Shown here: positions 12,921 through 24,474 of the stretch, one piece after another
Layout of the letters: every line of letters starts with the position of its first letter
How positions within the stretch are numbered: position 1 is the stretch's first letter
Source of the DNA: Lithospermum erythrorhizon
Taxonomy: Eukaryota; Streptophyta; Magnoliopsida; Boraginales; Boraginaceae
Length of the DNA stretch: 64,000 nucleotides
NCBI GenBank assembly: GCA_019722365.1
Contig: JADFUC010001028.1
Span: 248,001-312,000 of the forward strand
Reading direction: 5' to 3'
Notes under the pieces: generated by a model
Seen by the model: only the letters and a program-made list of their open reading frames with translations
Told to the model about the DNA's origin: nothing
The model's database searches: none
Translations under genes and position numbers: made by a program

Positions 12921-15401
12921 GTCATCAATTCAATTTACCCTATCTTGGAAAATTATGAGTTTAATCAATCCATTTGGATTCATAATTTTTTCGCCATGAA
13001 TTTTTGGCCGACACATCCCTCAACTATCGCGTAATTTTATACGTAGTTTTTCAACTTATTCATTTTGTTTGGATAGGTCAGTACAATCAGACTTAATTTT
13101 TCCATCTTTAAACGCTAAATGATTATTTACTCTAACATTATATAAAATAATAGAAACACATTTTAAACTATTTTACATCACTAAAATAATACCCCAACAC
13201 TTTTTATTCTTAACATCTCACCCTGCCCCTAAATCCTCATCCTCTATCCCCTCCCTCGTGAGCGAGGAAAAGAATTGCTTTGGGGAAAGTCAGAATTTGC
13301 CAAATAAAATATGTCCCATTTTTGCAAGTCATCATGAAGTCATCAATGACCTCTAGTAATGTTCACTTACCATTGATTCAATGCAATCGTATATTATACA
13401 TTAAATCATTCCTAGCAAGAAACCACCAAAAAGTTTTATATATACAAATTGGGTTCTACAAAATTGGTTTCTGTAATAATCATCATTCTTGAGATTTTGA
13501 GCTTTGGGCATTGAGCTCTTGATTGGTTCTGCAAATTTGATTTTTGCAATAATCATCGATGGTGATGGCTTTGGTGTGGGATAGGGAAGGGGGCACTGAT
13601 GGTGGTGGGATGATGGTGTGGAAGTGATTGTGGAGGGTGGTGTGTGTTGGGGGGGGGAGGGGGTGTCAATGTTACGGAAGGGAGGGGGAGGTTGGGGAGG
13701 GGTAGGGTGGTGGGTGTAGTGGGTGGTGGGGGTTGTCTGCAGTGGGGACTGTGGGGTGGTGGGGGGTTGTGGGGATGGGGGTGGGGGTTAGTAGGTACAG
13801 GCTGAGGATTGGGAGCGCACAGCAAGAAAGAGTAGATGTTAACTTCTAAAAGCCATGATGACGAATTACGTAAATATTTTAAAATGAATCTATATACTTT
13901 TGGGCTTCCTATACTAGCGTAGCTTATTTCCTATACTTCTTGGGCCTCCTAAACTAAGATGTAAGACAGTGATGTATCAATATTTTAATATGTAGCTACT
14001 TGTCATTTAACATTTTGTCTCTTGTAAGTTTTGTGCACATACCATTTCACTGTATGCTTTAGTGGGGTAATTGCGCCCAGTACCGCCTGCATAAGCATTT
14101 AAAGTACAGTAGCCTTCCTTAAAAAGCATTGCTTCTTGCGACCACAAAAAGAAAATTACGCATTGGGCTGCGCCGGCCAAAAGCCTAATTTTAATCGAGA
14201 TTCTTACATTATTACCGGATGCATTTAAGCTTACTTAATTGATCGAAAGTTCTTATAATGAAAATAGCTGATTTTTAAAAGATTTCTCTCGCATCTAACA
14301 AGGCAGAAGATTACAAGCCCACACATTTATCCGTATAAGTGTAGTTCACCTGGCTCCATCGAATGCCCTATCTCTCGCAAAAAGATTCGTATGGAAAAGT
14401 GCTTACGCTTAACACTCGTTGTTAAGCCCATAAGTAAATAATGTATATATTTATCCAATGACGTTATATGTGCGTTGAGGGAATGATGAAAGACAATTCT
14501 GGTTGATAAATTTAATGACGCACTAATAAGCATCTCGATCAGTCTCTTCTATTAACAATTTATTTTAGATGGATCATATGGATTCCTAAGAATCATGGAT
14601 ATGACCAATTTATAATACTTTGTAAAATCAAGTTGTTGTGGGTCATGACATTGTAATAACTCGAATTCGATAGTGAATTACGATTAATATCTCATGGCCA
14701 CTGAATTGCCTTAGTCTTTAATTTTTACTAGCAACAATTTGATTTAAGTGATATTTTTAGTCAATGGGGTATATATGCGTTTCTTTTTCAAATAATTTTA
14801 TAATACGTAATACTATTCCTTCCATCCCCACAGCATCGGCTCCAATTTTTCGATAGCTTTAACTTTCAAATTTCGACCTTAAATATTGTCAGACAGATAA
14901 TATTTGATAAAAATATATCAATGAAAATAGTTTGAAATGTATTTTTCATTAATAATATAATTTTCATCAAGATTATACAATACAAATAAAATATCTACCA
15001 CAAAGCCTAAGATAATAAAAACGTACCTAATAATTTTTTATAAACGTATGTAATATTTTTTCTTTTATGATTCTTCAAAATGAAAATTATAAATTATTAG
15101 GTATTAAAGACTAACTCGAAAACCAAAAGCATCATATAAAATCATTATTCTGCCATATTTTGAATTTTAGAGTCTTCATTTTAATATACATCCATTCCAA
15201 TTAAAGTGACAAATTGATTAATGATTATTAGAAATTCAATTTTGATCTCTAACCTTACTATTGTTTTGTATCAAAAATCACTCTAAATACTAGCCATTGT
15301 AAAATAATTGAATTGGGATTCAAAATTTGGGAAGCTGGGGAATCAAACACGACCTCTTATATGAGGTAAATGGAATACTACTAATTCTACAAGACAATTC
15401 G
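12921..15401. other. Intergenic region upstream of the Rab3GAP2-like gene
   Basis: This holds the promoter side of the minus-strand Rab3GAP2-like gene. At 13560-13800 there is a G-rich low-complexity block (listed separately). From 13830 to 15400 the DNA is AT-rich, with a short GC-richer patch near 14060-14200. I see no gene. Confidence 0.55.
13560..13800 (+). repeat. G-rich low-complexity tract with G-quadruplex potential
   Basis: The plus strand here is a run of GGTGGTGGG-type sequence with many separate runs of three or more G (for example near 13650, 13682, 13690, 13732, 13760 and 13780). Any four neighbouring runs satisfy a simple G-quadruplex pattern. A proline/histidine-rich open frame on the opposite strand (13553-13825) is a by-product of this composition. 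It lies about 640 bp upstream of the Rab3GAP2-like start codon. Confidence 0.8.
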
Positions 15402-15857
15402 ATGTGACATTTTGGAGCTCCTGCTCGTCATGCCATGCCTTCCTCAAATTTCAAGCGCCTTTACTATCCTGACTTTCCTCTCGAGATGCTACGCGATAGC
15501 TGATATTGCCGGTGTTTATAACTCCGCCGCCACAAAGCGACGCGGTATGAAAGGATTGGTCCGCTAGCATTCGAAAGCCGCCACATAATGACTACGTATT
15601 AATTCGACCAATGCTTGCATGGAAAAGAGATTTAAGAGGGGTAATAAATATGGTATAAATCGTAAGATTACCTTTAATGGGTTTATCGTTGAGTGTATTT
15701 ATGTAAGTGTGATCCAAGTTATCTCCTACCTACCAAGTTATTGAGGAAGATATGTTGTCCCACTGTGGTGTATTCTCCAAAAGAAGCCTGTTTCACAGCC
15801 TAGACTGCCCAAGACAATCATTCTCCGCTTCCGCAATAAAGTAAGGTGGCTACATCA
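15402..15857 (-). repeat. 3' LTR (low-coordinate copy) of the Gypsy element
   Basis: It aligns along its length with 22886-23375. Shared anchors on the plus strand are a CGAYGYGACA start, GAGANGCTANG near 15481, GGTGTTT near 15511, TACGTATTAAT at about 15594, ATTACCTTT near 15669, CTACCTACCAAG near 15726 and CAATAAAGTAAG near 15835. On the minus strand it starts TGATGTAG and ends near GTCACA. Just beyond its high edge (15858-15872) the minus strand is purine-rich, as expected for a polypurine tract. Confidence 0.75.
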
Positions 15858-15899
15858 TCGCCTCTCATTCCCAAGATAAAGCGCACGTGAAAGACACCC

Positions 15900-18800
15900 A
15901 AAAGTCATTTTTAATGGATGAATACCCTGAATCGATTTCAAATTCTCATTAAGCATTTAATTCCTTCCGCTGGACATCGATCCTACGTAATGCCAGATCC
16001 CTTATTCAATTTGGGAGGAAAGGATTCGTTGAAATCTCAAAGCCGGTAACGACTATAAAGTTTTAAGAACCCTTTCATTTCTTTCTTCTTCTTCCTTTCA
16101 TTTCCATTTAAAGCAAAATTCGACTTAAAACTCCTTTAGTCCACTTCCCTTTTTCTACCTGCCTCCACCGATCTTCCCTTCTCCGCGGTCAACTTCACGC
16201 CCTCCCAAGTAAAGCCGATAGCCCTCCACATGTTTCCTGTAACCCCATTTCTTTCGGATGTGTGGCGAAACCCCTGACCAATTGCTAGGCGCTGGCTCGA
16301 GGTCTTCCCCTGGGGTGCCTCTCGGCCCGGACCTTTTCTTATCAAGCATTTGTTCTTTGTTCAGACCACCTTCCGGCGACGCGGGGATAATCCCATTCTC
16401 GCGAGGTAGTATATGCCCCCTGGGTGAGTCCTGACGCGTCCATGCAGGTTTTCTCTCAAAGTCCTGTCACACTTTTCCAAAGTGGCCCTCGAATTCACTA
16501 GTATTTTAGTGGAACCCTCGAGCTTGAACTGCCCTGTAAGTGGTCAGTTCCTTTCGACTTAGCTGGGGATTCCGCTTTTTATTTAAGGAAATATCAACAT
16601 GTCTTCTTAACCAAGTAGACTGGCCCCTCGCAGTAATCCCGACCGCCAACTTACGCCGTAGGATACACCCGCCAACTGTGAGTTCGGTCGAGCCACAGCC
16701 ACACTCCCGCCGAAATCGCTTCCAAGAGGTAGCTTCCTTAACTTTAGTGCTTGTTTATCGCATTCATGACTTCACTAATCTTGGCGCCCCTATCTCAAAT
16801 AAATCGTTTCTTCACCGAAAGCCTCAAGCCCAACGACCCAGCAGATCGACCTCCGGCTACAAAAAAGAGAACCCCGGGTCAAGAACCACTCCCCCGGCCC
16901 ATCTCAAATGGAGGGTCGCTCTATCGCGCCAAGCCACTCTGTCAGCATGTTGTCATGACAAAACAAGTAGTCCCTAATTATAATAAAAGCAAGTCCTCGC
17001 CTCAGAAGATAGAAAGAATCCCGAATCTACCACGATGTGAGTATTTTTCCATTCCTCCTCAGATGTAGACGCGATTATCTCTAAAGTGGGATCAAGTTTA
17101 TCGTCCGTCTGGTAATAGGACGAGTGTATGGTCCTCGAAACCACGGTTGACCAAATTTTCTATGTAAGCTACTACTGTGGTTCGCTTCCCTTTTCTTCCT
17201 TTACCAATGATCTTTTAATAGCCCTTAATCGGGTCCCCGGTAAAATAAAAAAACCCCTAGGTCATTGTACATTACTGTCTTTCATGTAATTTGTAGAATC
17301 AGTAGAGTGGAACCGAACCTATCCTTTTTTTGTCAACTCTTCACTGTCGCGCATAAGGAGATGTTTACTTCTCTTAGCCCCGCTAAGGGGTGGAACATCT
17401 TTATGGATAATAAGCCTGGGAAGCGTAATGAGAATCGCCGGGCATTCCTCCGGTGCTTCCTAAAAGTGGGATATGGACGCTTCTGCTCCCAAAGCCCGGT
17501 CCCCTTCAAGAACCCGACAAACCTAGTGGCTCTTCCCACCAAGGACACATTCGGCCGCGATGGAGAAGTTAAGGATCTTTAGGCATAAGACGCATCGAAG
17601 ATCTTCACGGTTAGGAGTATCGACGAGAGGATCCGATCCACGACTCAACAATTCGAATTTTGTCCGAAATCCCCATCCTCGGGGGTATACGAACGATTCT
17701 CTAACATTTTCCTTTATACCCCGCTTACTAATTCGACTTCAGATTCGCACGCGAGACTGCTATCGCCAAGGAGACCGCCCCAAAATCGTTTCCCCCATTA
17801 CCTTCAGCAGCGGCGTCAGGAAAAAGGTTACCATGGACTCCCTTTCTTTCCACAACGGAGGCCGCCAATCGCTGCTTCCTCCAACAAGTGAACTCAGACC
17901 GATCTTTCTCCTTGCCGCCCCGAGCTAAGTCGCCTCCTTTTCCTCCCCCTCCTCGATATGGACTTCGTCTCATGGGCCTTCCTCTTCCCCTCGCGTAAAA
18001 GAGAAATTAGTCGATTTTATTCTCCAAGTGAGCGGAGAAAGCCGACCCGGTAACTGCTTCTGAGTCTCCCGATCCGCCAAAAGTGGAGTGTATTCTCCTT
18101 CCTCCGTTCTCGGCCTATGATCCTTTAACGGGCGCTGGCTCTCTTTTACTCCTGAGTTCCCGCCTTCCCTTACACATCGCCAGGGGGCAAGAGGTGCCGG
18201 GCGTACACCTCGAGCAACCTCCGCCATTTCCACGACGCGAGGCCATTTCTTCCGGAGGATTTACGCCAGTGGTTACTCCAACACCCTGACCCTCCTGGAA
18301 AGTCTACGGGATACTACAGAGCATCTCATCCGTGTATTCTCTACGCCTCTATTCCTTATTTTTTTATCTTCCTCAATTCTTACTATTTTCCTTTGTCTCT
18401 GTAAGCCAGAACGGGCCGGGGTTTTGAGTCGGCGAGAGATGATCTTCCTCGGAGTGTAAAATAAAAGATCTTAAGTGCTCAAGCTCCCTCGGAGAAAGCC
18501 GCCTACTGAGGAGAATCGTGAAGCGAAGCGAGCACTGAGAGTCGCTGATCAACATCCGCCTTAATACCAAAAACAGGAAAGCCACGAGGACTTCGGGGCT
18601 CGTAGAAGAGGTACTTGAAAGAAAGGAAGCATCAGCCGACAAAGCCAAAGTGGCAGTTCAGGGATTTGATCTCAGATCACCCAATCGAAATGGCATAGTG
18701 GACGCAGCCTCTCACCAACCTCACGCGCTATTGCATTACCAGAAGCGGAAATGCCTGCGGCGGCGCCAAACGCCTGTAGGATTTGAAAGCGAGCCAAAGA

Positions 18801-20100
18801 TCCTAAGAAGCCTCGCTGGCTACCGCGAGAACTATGTTAACTCGCCTAAGCCGCACTCGGCCCCGTGAGAGAGCTTCAAGAAGTCGGACGGATTCCTTTG
18901 ACGCGCTTGGGCCAATGCTAAGCTTTTACGGGCTCATAGCCTCAAGTAAAAATATATGAGAAGTACCTCACCTTTGTTCTCGATTATATTGAAGTTCCAA
19001 GCGTTATAACCCTTCTTAGTTCGGGCGGAGCCTCCTCTGACGCACCTTCCCGACGGTGATTTAAGCACGAAGACGAAGACGAACTCCCTCCCCGCGCCAG
19101 AAATTTCCGCCTTCAGACTTAGGCTTACGATCTTTTCCTCTCCCACTACCTTTTGTAATTGTTTTCTTTGACAATGTTCTCTCTTTTATCTTTGGAAATG
19201 ACTTTATCCGCATTTCTTTGCTTCGACAATTCCGCTTTCAACTATTTAACTTTCATTATGTCAATTGAATTTCGCTTTCAACTGCTTAAATTTCATTATG
19301 TCAATTGAATTGCTTCAATCGCTTAGCTTTCATTATGTCAATTGAATTTCTTTTCAATTTTTTAGCTTTCACATGCTGCTATACACCCCCGCCTTCAGAA
19401 TAGTCAGCTTTAGCAAATAAGGAGTCGTTAAGAAATAATGCTCGCGCCTCCCATCTCGCGACTCAAGAATAGCAAGCCGATGAACGAAAGGTTATGTTTG
19501 AAAGAGACCATCAAGTTTATGTTTCGTCAGATTTGACTCTCAAGCTCGCAAGCTGATCTCGTGGCGATAGCCTTACTATTAAGAGTCGGGAAAAGCTATA
19601 AAGCGATTATCACTGTGGTAATCGGGTTCGCTAACATAGTGCGTGATGCAATGACAAAGTTTCAGGAATAAATAACTTTATTTATACGACTTAGATTAAT
19701 TCCGCTTTCAAATTTCTACAAATGTCGATAATTCAATGCTTTTTATAACTCCGAAAGCATTCGCTATCAAGATCGACATAATTAAAAATAGGCTCATGTT
19801 TCTAACCTATTAACAATAGAACTTGTTTAGCTTCGAGGCACGCCAGTCCAAGGGATCTGCCATATCATTCATTTCTTCCAACTCATATGTGCCTGGGGGC
19901 CTGTAACGTACTACACGCATACCTATTCTTTTTCCACTTGTGGCCGAGCTGTTTCACACATCTTTCTAAAGCGACTGCATAGCTTCAATACTAAGTCACC
20001 CAAATTTTAATCGCGATCCTTCAATTCTCAAGGGTTACAAAGAAGAAATGAAGCTTATATTTCCGCATACAACAACGATTATCCCCGAGTTAATCAATGA
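15900..20100. other. Long region between integrase and 3' LTR of the Gypsy element
   Basis: About 4 kb with broken open frames on both strands and no clear domain. Tat-lineage elements often carry an extra ORF here, sometimes antisense. The plus-strand stretch 17350-17580 (SPAKGWNIFMDNKPGKR) is the longest piece that could be such a remnant, but the resemblance is weak. A pyrimidine-rich plus-strand tract lies at 16070-16110. Confidence 0.4.
19226..19372 (+). repeat. Short tandem repeat (~40 bp unit) inside the Gypsy element
   Basis: TTTCATTATGTCAATTGAAT recurs at about 19251, 19291 and 19329, separated by a TTCGCTTTCAACTGCTTAA-like spacer. There are three to three and a half diverged units. 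It lies in the 3' noncoding part of the retroelement. Confidence 0.85.
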
Positions 20101-20149
20101 AGTTTAATGTTTTAATATCCGGGAGTTTCGATCCTCATCGAATCCCCTT

Positions 20150-20935
20150 TGCCTCCATTGCCGTAAGCCTACCTCCTCTACGAACCACTTCTATACATGA
20201 ACCCAGCGGGGTTTCACCTGTAGCACGCGAGGCACGGTTCATGTATAATCATACAAAACTATCAGGTTCTTCTATCCAAGATCCTGATGCTCCGCTTCTC
20301 CGAACCAAATTTTTTAATCCCTTTGAAGACGGTTCGTTCATCACTCCATCCGACTGCCATCGCCTGGGATAATACACCGCAGTAAACCGCTTATGCCATA
20401 TTTTTATGTAATTCTTAAAGTTCAAGGCCGGCGAACCCAGGTCCCATTATCATATACCGATTCACGTGGAATACCAAAGCGAGTCGAACTCATTTCCACA
20501 AGAGCTACACAATGTTCCTTCCTTTGATCTTGGCTACGTGAGCGTACCTCCACCCATTTGTTGAAATAATCCACTACTACCACCACGCATTCGCCATCCC
20601 TTAAATGCGGTAATTTTCTTACCAAGTCTATTCCCACATAAATGGGCGGAACGACGACATTGGGTCATCATGGTTGAGATCGTCGGGGAACATTTCCTAA
20701 CTTCCCGACATGCTACACAGACAAAGTCCGTCGAATCTTTAAATTACCAAGGCCAAGAAGTTCTTACGCGAAGCATTATCTTAGCCGCTGGGGGGACCTT
20801 TCCAACGCTGGGCTACCGCATCATCCGGTCATGCATCTTCATAAAACACTCAACATTTCGGGACAATATTATAGCAAAAAAAGTCGGCCCATCAAGAATT
20901 GTATGGGGCCTTCCCTTATACAAAGTGTAACTCCG
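20150..20935 (-). pseudogene. Integrase remnant (Ty3/Gypsy)
   Basis: The clearest block is 20422-20637 on the minus strand: MGIDLVRKLPHLRDGE, VVVVDYFNKWVEV, TRFGIPRESVYDNGTW. This is the integrase catalytic core with the first Asp in VDYF and the second Asp in YDNGT. Upstream (20660-20930) are traces of the zinc-binding region. Downstream to 20150, frame-shifted pieces like GDGSRME and RASRATGETPLG correspond to the QANGQVE and ATGETPF blocks. Nonfunctional. Confidence 0.88.
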
Positions 20936-21229
20936 AGGCTCCTTCACAACCTTCGCCTCTATTTCCGAGTCATCGTAATGACCCTTCAAGTAAAAAACTC
21001 TGGCTATGTTAGTCCTCCAACTGGGATTCTTCTAGGACGATTTTCAATGTATCTCCTCGTAGCATCTTTTCTCTCGACCAATGTAAAACTTGTTTCTAGA
21101 AGTTCTTTATAATAGGCGGTGGTAAGTTTCGATAAATGTCCGCTCTCTTTCATTCTCGAGCGGGTATATGTTCGAAGACAATGTGGGTGAAACTCTTGGC
21201 TAAGGTCGTGGTCTCGCTGCGATATTTCA

Positions 21230-21510
21230 TAAGAGATGCACTTTGATCCTACTACCCGCCCTCACCCGATCCATCATCAATTTTGAGTCTCCTCGTACCA
21301 AGATCGTTCGAACACCCAGGGTTCAGACCAACTCTAACCTCGGCCACTGCAGCTTCATACTCGGCTTCACTGTTTCGTGAGTCTCAAAGTTAAACGGAGG
21401 GCATATTCCATTTCTATCCTTTGGGGCCCATGATTAATAACCCCGTCTCGACCTCTTTGTCAAGCTTCGCCCGTCCACATACGTGGTCCATTCGCATCGA
21501 TTTTGAGCCC
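21230..21510 (-). pseudogene. RNase H remnant (Ty3/Gypsy)
   Basis: The minus-strand translation gives WTTYVDGRSL, LIMGPKG and SEAEYEAAVAEVRVGLNPG. These match the tNNEAEYEAL block of plant Gypsy RNase H, with the DG of the first catalytic strand. Interrupted by stops. Confidence 0.75.
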
Positions 21511-21929
21511 TACGTGTAATACTTACCTGCTATAGTAAATAGGTTTCGATGCCCCCGCGAACCAATGACGCTTACTAATCGCTTCCTCCGAAATCGCTGC
21601 TGTATAACTTATAATTCCTCTATTTACAGAAATATTTTACAATAGTTTGGCAATCCCAAATATTCTTTCAATTCTTTCAAAGGCACGGGCGCACTCGCCC
21701 CAATAGAGAGCCTGTTGGGAACCCGATGTGTTGTTTAGCCGCTAAACAACTGGCCGCTTTGAACATCCTTGTATCAAGGTTTCATGTCTGTAAGGCTTCT
21801 TTATCTTGTTCCGGATTGCTCCGATGCCTTCACGATCATTTCCCGAGGTGACCTCGAACGAAAGCACTTTTCTCGATCGATTCGCACCTCACAGAGCGCA
21901 ATTTGAACGCCTCTTTAAGTTTTCCAGAT

Positions 21930-22335
21930 GTTACCCTCTCCTCGCTTCTTCACCAAAGATATCATCTACATAAATCTCCATGTTTTTTCCTATCTCATCT
22001 GGTGAATATCGTGATTTACCATTCTTCTTTCGCATGCTTCCGTGATTCTCCTTCAAGCCAAAGGCAATGACCTTCAACAAAATAGGCTTATATTCCTCGG
22101 TGAAGAACGCTGCTTTCTTCATCCTCTGCCAGAATACGCGTATTTGGTGATACCGAGGTATCTATAAAATCAAAGACTTCATGCCCTGGCCGCTTATCCA
22201 CCAATCTCAGCAGGTACTGGTGTAGTTCTTTTGGGACAAGCTTTGTTCAAGCTTCAGAAAGTTTCATGACATCCTCATTTGTCATTGGCTTCTTCACTAA
22301 TACCACATTCGAGATCCATTCCGGGAACTCAGAAT
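21930..22335 (-). pseudogene. Reverse transcriptase remnant (Ty3/Gypsy)
   Basis: The minus-strand translation, with frame jumps and stops, shows PEWISNVVLVKKP near 22310, then RLVDKRPGHEVF, then AFGLKENHGS, and IGKNMEIYVDDIFGEE near 21970. The last contains the YVDD catalytic box of Gypsy reverse transcriptases. The order and spacing match the RT palm; the frame is not intact. Confidence 0.85.
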
Positions 22336-22620
22336 TCCACGGAGCGGCTCAAGCGCTTTTAAGAGGCTTCAACCTCGGTTCGTATTTCCATATTATTTTC
22401 GCTAATCGGGCGTTCGCTTTTCTTTGATAGGACAAACATCGAATCTAAGCCAAGCACGGGGTGCGGCATCTTTGGTTATCAAGGGCAGATGGGTCACACA
22501 AGCAGATGACCGGTGTCATTATCTTTTCGTCAAGTTTAACTGCTGGCAAAGCGCATAAATGATCCACTGAAGCGCAGTAATACGCGAAGGCCGCTGACTT
22601 ATGTTTTCGCCTCTTAAGTA

Positions 22621-22885
22621 CTATCGCGTACTAATGGACCTCATCTCATGAGCTACCGAGATTCTTCGTGCACTCGCCATGGGAATAATGGTCTCTCTCT
22701 GGATCCACAGACTCGTGCCCTCGATCTTGTTCCTACGATGTTCTTTCCCGGCCGTTGTCGAATATGGCTTCGACTGGGGAAAAGGCGCGTACCGATAATC
22801 ACCGGTGGGCATCGACTCGCATAGTTCGCCATTGTTGTTCAGACGTTTGTTGATCGGGATTTTGGTCCCCATGACGCCCCAAACG
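22621..22885 (-). pseudogene. Primer-binding site and start of gag of the Gypsy element (remnant)
   Basis: Immediately inside the 5' LTR the minus strand reads TTTGGGGCGTCATGGGGACC, a decayed form of the TTTGGCGCCGTCTGTGGGGA context that follows the LTR in many plant Tat elements. An open stretch follows (MGTKIPINKRLNNNGEL at its start), which I take as the first part of gag. It lacks recognisable capsid or zinc-knuckle motifs and is cut short. Confidence 0.55.
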
Positions 22886-23375
22886 ACGCGACACATTTTC
22901 TGGAGCCCCTCGCTGGTTCGTCACAGATACGCCTTCGCTAACTGCGGCCTCAATTATCCGGATTCTCTCCGAGACGCTAAGGCCAGATCGTCGATACGGG
23001 TTCGCTCGGGGTGTTTCAGATAACCTCGCCACAAAAGGATCGAGGAGGGAGCCGCGTGGAATGGTCCGTCGCGGTACTGAAAAAATACGTGAAGGGATCT
23101 ACGTATTAATCTTCGTCATCAAGCTAATACGCGGAGTATTTAAGATGGGTACAAATACGCTGGTATTGTGCCACATTACCTTTTAACGGCTCGATCATCG
23201 GAGCAGTATTTATGGGGAGGAGTCTAAAATACCCTTCTACCTACCAAGCTGGCTGGCGAAGTATTGCTGCTCCATTAAAATAATTTCCAAAAAAGAACCT
23301 TGACTGACCTAAAACCATGGAACTAAAACAATCATTTCTCTTTGGGCTTCCCAATAAAGTAAGTTAGTTAGATCA
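22886..23375 (-). repeat. 5' LTR (high-coordinate copy) of the Gypsy element
   Basis: This is the partner of 15402-15857, sharing the same anchors in the same order (GACACATTTT, GAGACGCTAAG, GGTGTTT, TACGTATTAAT, ATTACCTTTTAA, CTACCTACCAAG, CCAATAAAGTAAG). On the minus strand it starts TGATCTAAC. The copies differ at many sites, often as C/T changes, so the insertion is old. Confidence 0.75.
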
Positions 23376-24010
23376 CATTGGTAAGAGTTTTCCTCTCAAT
23401 CATGAAAAATCTTTAATTAAAATCTACTTAATATTTTGACCCAACTTAATATTAATTCAATATCAGTATAAGATTTCATATTATCTTAACTGACGAATGC
23501 AAAATATAGCGGAAGTTCAACCTTTTGCCCTTGCATAATAAGGTGACAGAACTTAAAAGGAACTTAAGGTGACAATTTGAAGTAAACCATACATTATTTA
23601 TACAAAATATTGTAATTGACACCATTTCAATAAGGAATTTTTTCACCCCTCTTAGTATTGATTCAATATCTTGCAATCAAAGAAGGTAAGCGATTTAAAA
23701 TTAAAAGTTTAGACCCATACATAGGATTAGCTACTATCTATAGAAAAATGTACTTAAAGAGTCAAAACTCTAAGCACAAGTGCTGCTTCTTCATGACTGT
23801 GTTGCATAATGGAATGCAAAAGAATCATAGATCCAACAGAACTTCTTCAATATCATTCAAATAGCACTATGGTTTCTCTTTCTCAAACCCAAAAATTGAA
23901 TAAAGATTGAAATCGAGTATTCTAAACCATGCATGAACCATTAAACAAAAATGAATACATAAAAAAAAAAAAAAATTCTATTAAACAGCATGTTGTAGCA
24001 ATAATCTTCT
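23376..24010. other. Spacer between the Gypsy element and the C2H2 gene
   Basis: AT-rich sequence with a 15-base A run near 23960. It is the 3' flank of the minus-strand zinc-finger gene. No other feature is seen. Confidence 0.5.
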
Positions 24011-24474
24011 TTAGGTAGCCTCCAAGTTCATTTCTTGATCATCAAGAGGGAGCTCATTGAGATAGAATTCCTTGTCTTTCCCATGGCTTTCTTCGTTTTC
24101 TTGATCATTATCAAGAGGGCGCAATCTCTTTTTTTTCCTATTGTTATGTTCTTTACGTTTATCATCATCATAATGGTGTAGCTCGTTAAAGCAGACTCCA
24201 TTTCTTGCTCAGTGATTCTTCCTTCTTCTGCATCAAATTCATCAAAGTGTAACTCATTAGGATTAATCTCTATTTCTTGAACGTTTCTTTCTTCTTCTGC
24301 TTCAAACTCATCAGCTTTAAGTGCTACCTTTCCTCTTTGTTCCCAAGTCATGAATGGATGGTGGTTCTTCATATGCATTGCATAATTTTCATTGGAGCAA
24401 ACCATCTCCTGGCAGATATTACAGGTGCAAAAGACTGAATTTCGAAGATGCCCATCTTTTTGTTCATTCATCAA
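24011..24474 (-). pseudogene. Single C2H2 zinc-finger protein with acidic NEL repeats, frameshifted
   Basis: The frame from ATG at 24474 encodes MMNEQKDGHLRNS, then a C2H2 finger (CNICQEMVCSNENYAMHMKN followed by HH; C-x2-C-x12-H-x3-H) and an acidic tail with FEAEEERNVQEIE, INPNELHFDEFDAEEGR and ITEQEMESA. That frame then turns to unlikely Met/Ile/Lys-rich sequence. A second frame, offset by one deleted base, continues the theme to a TAA at 24011: FNELHHYDDDKRKEHNNR, KKKRLRPLDNDQENEE, and FYLNELPLDDQEMNLEAT. The repeated NELHF, NELHH and NELPL units argue that both frames were one protein, so there is a 1-nt deletion near 24190 (or an assembly error). The basic RKKKRLRP could be a nuclear signal. 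A TATATATA on the minus strand near 24730 may be its promoter. No named family recognised. Confidence 0.55.

Larger units (their letters stand above)
15402..23375 (-). mobile_element. Decayed Ty3/Gypsy LTR retrotransposon, Tat-type
   Basis: The element is bounded by two diverged direct repeats (about 15402-15857 and 22886-23375). Internal order on the minus strand is primer-binding site and gag start (about 22885-22620), reverse transcriptase (about 22330-21930), RNase H (about 21500-21230), and integrase zinc-binding plus core (about 20930-20150), i.e. the RT-RH-IN order of Gypsy elements. All frames are broken by stops and indels. Only about 550 bp separates the PBS from RT, so most of gag and the protease are deleted. 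About 4 kb (15858-20100) lies between integrase and the 3' LTR, longer than in simple Gypsy elements and as seen in Tat lineages. The region is visibly more GC-rich than the surroundings. The family call rests on the PBS context and domain order. Confidence 0.85.

Noticed and set aside
13553..13825. Proline/histidine-rich open frame on the minus strand
   Set aside because: It is produced by the G-rich low-complexity tract; no start context, no splice structure and no family.
20192..20247. Perfect 12-bp inverted repeat (TATACATGAACC) with a 32-nt loop
   Set aside because: It falls inside the decayed integrase coding region; most likely chance, with no terminator or element context.
20097..20372. 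Open frame on the plus strand within the Gypsy element
   Set aside because: The opposite strand carries the integrase core (ATGETP-like block), so this is a shadow.
23955..23975. A run as a possible poly(A) tail of a retrocopy
   Set aside because: The neighbouring zinc-finger gene is on the minus strand, so the run would be poly(T) on its 3' side; not a retrocopy tail.
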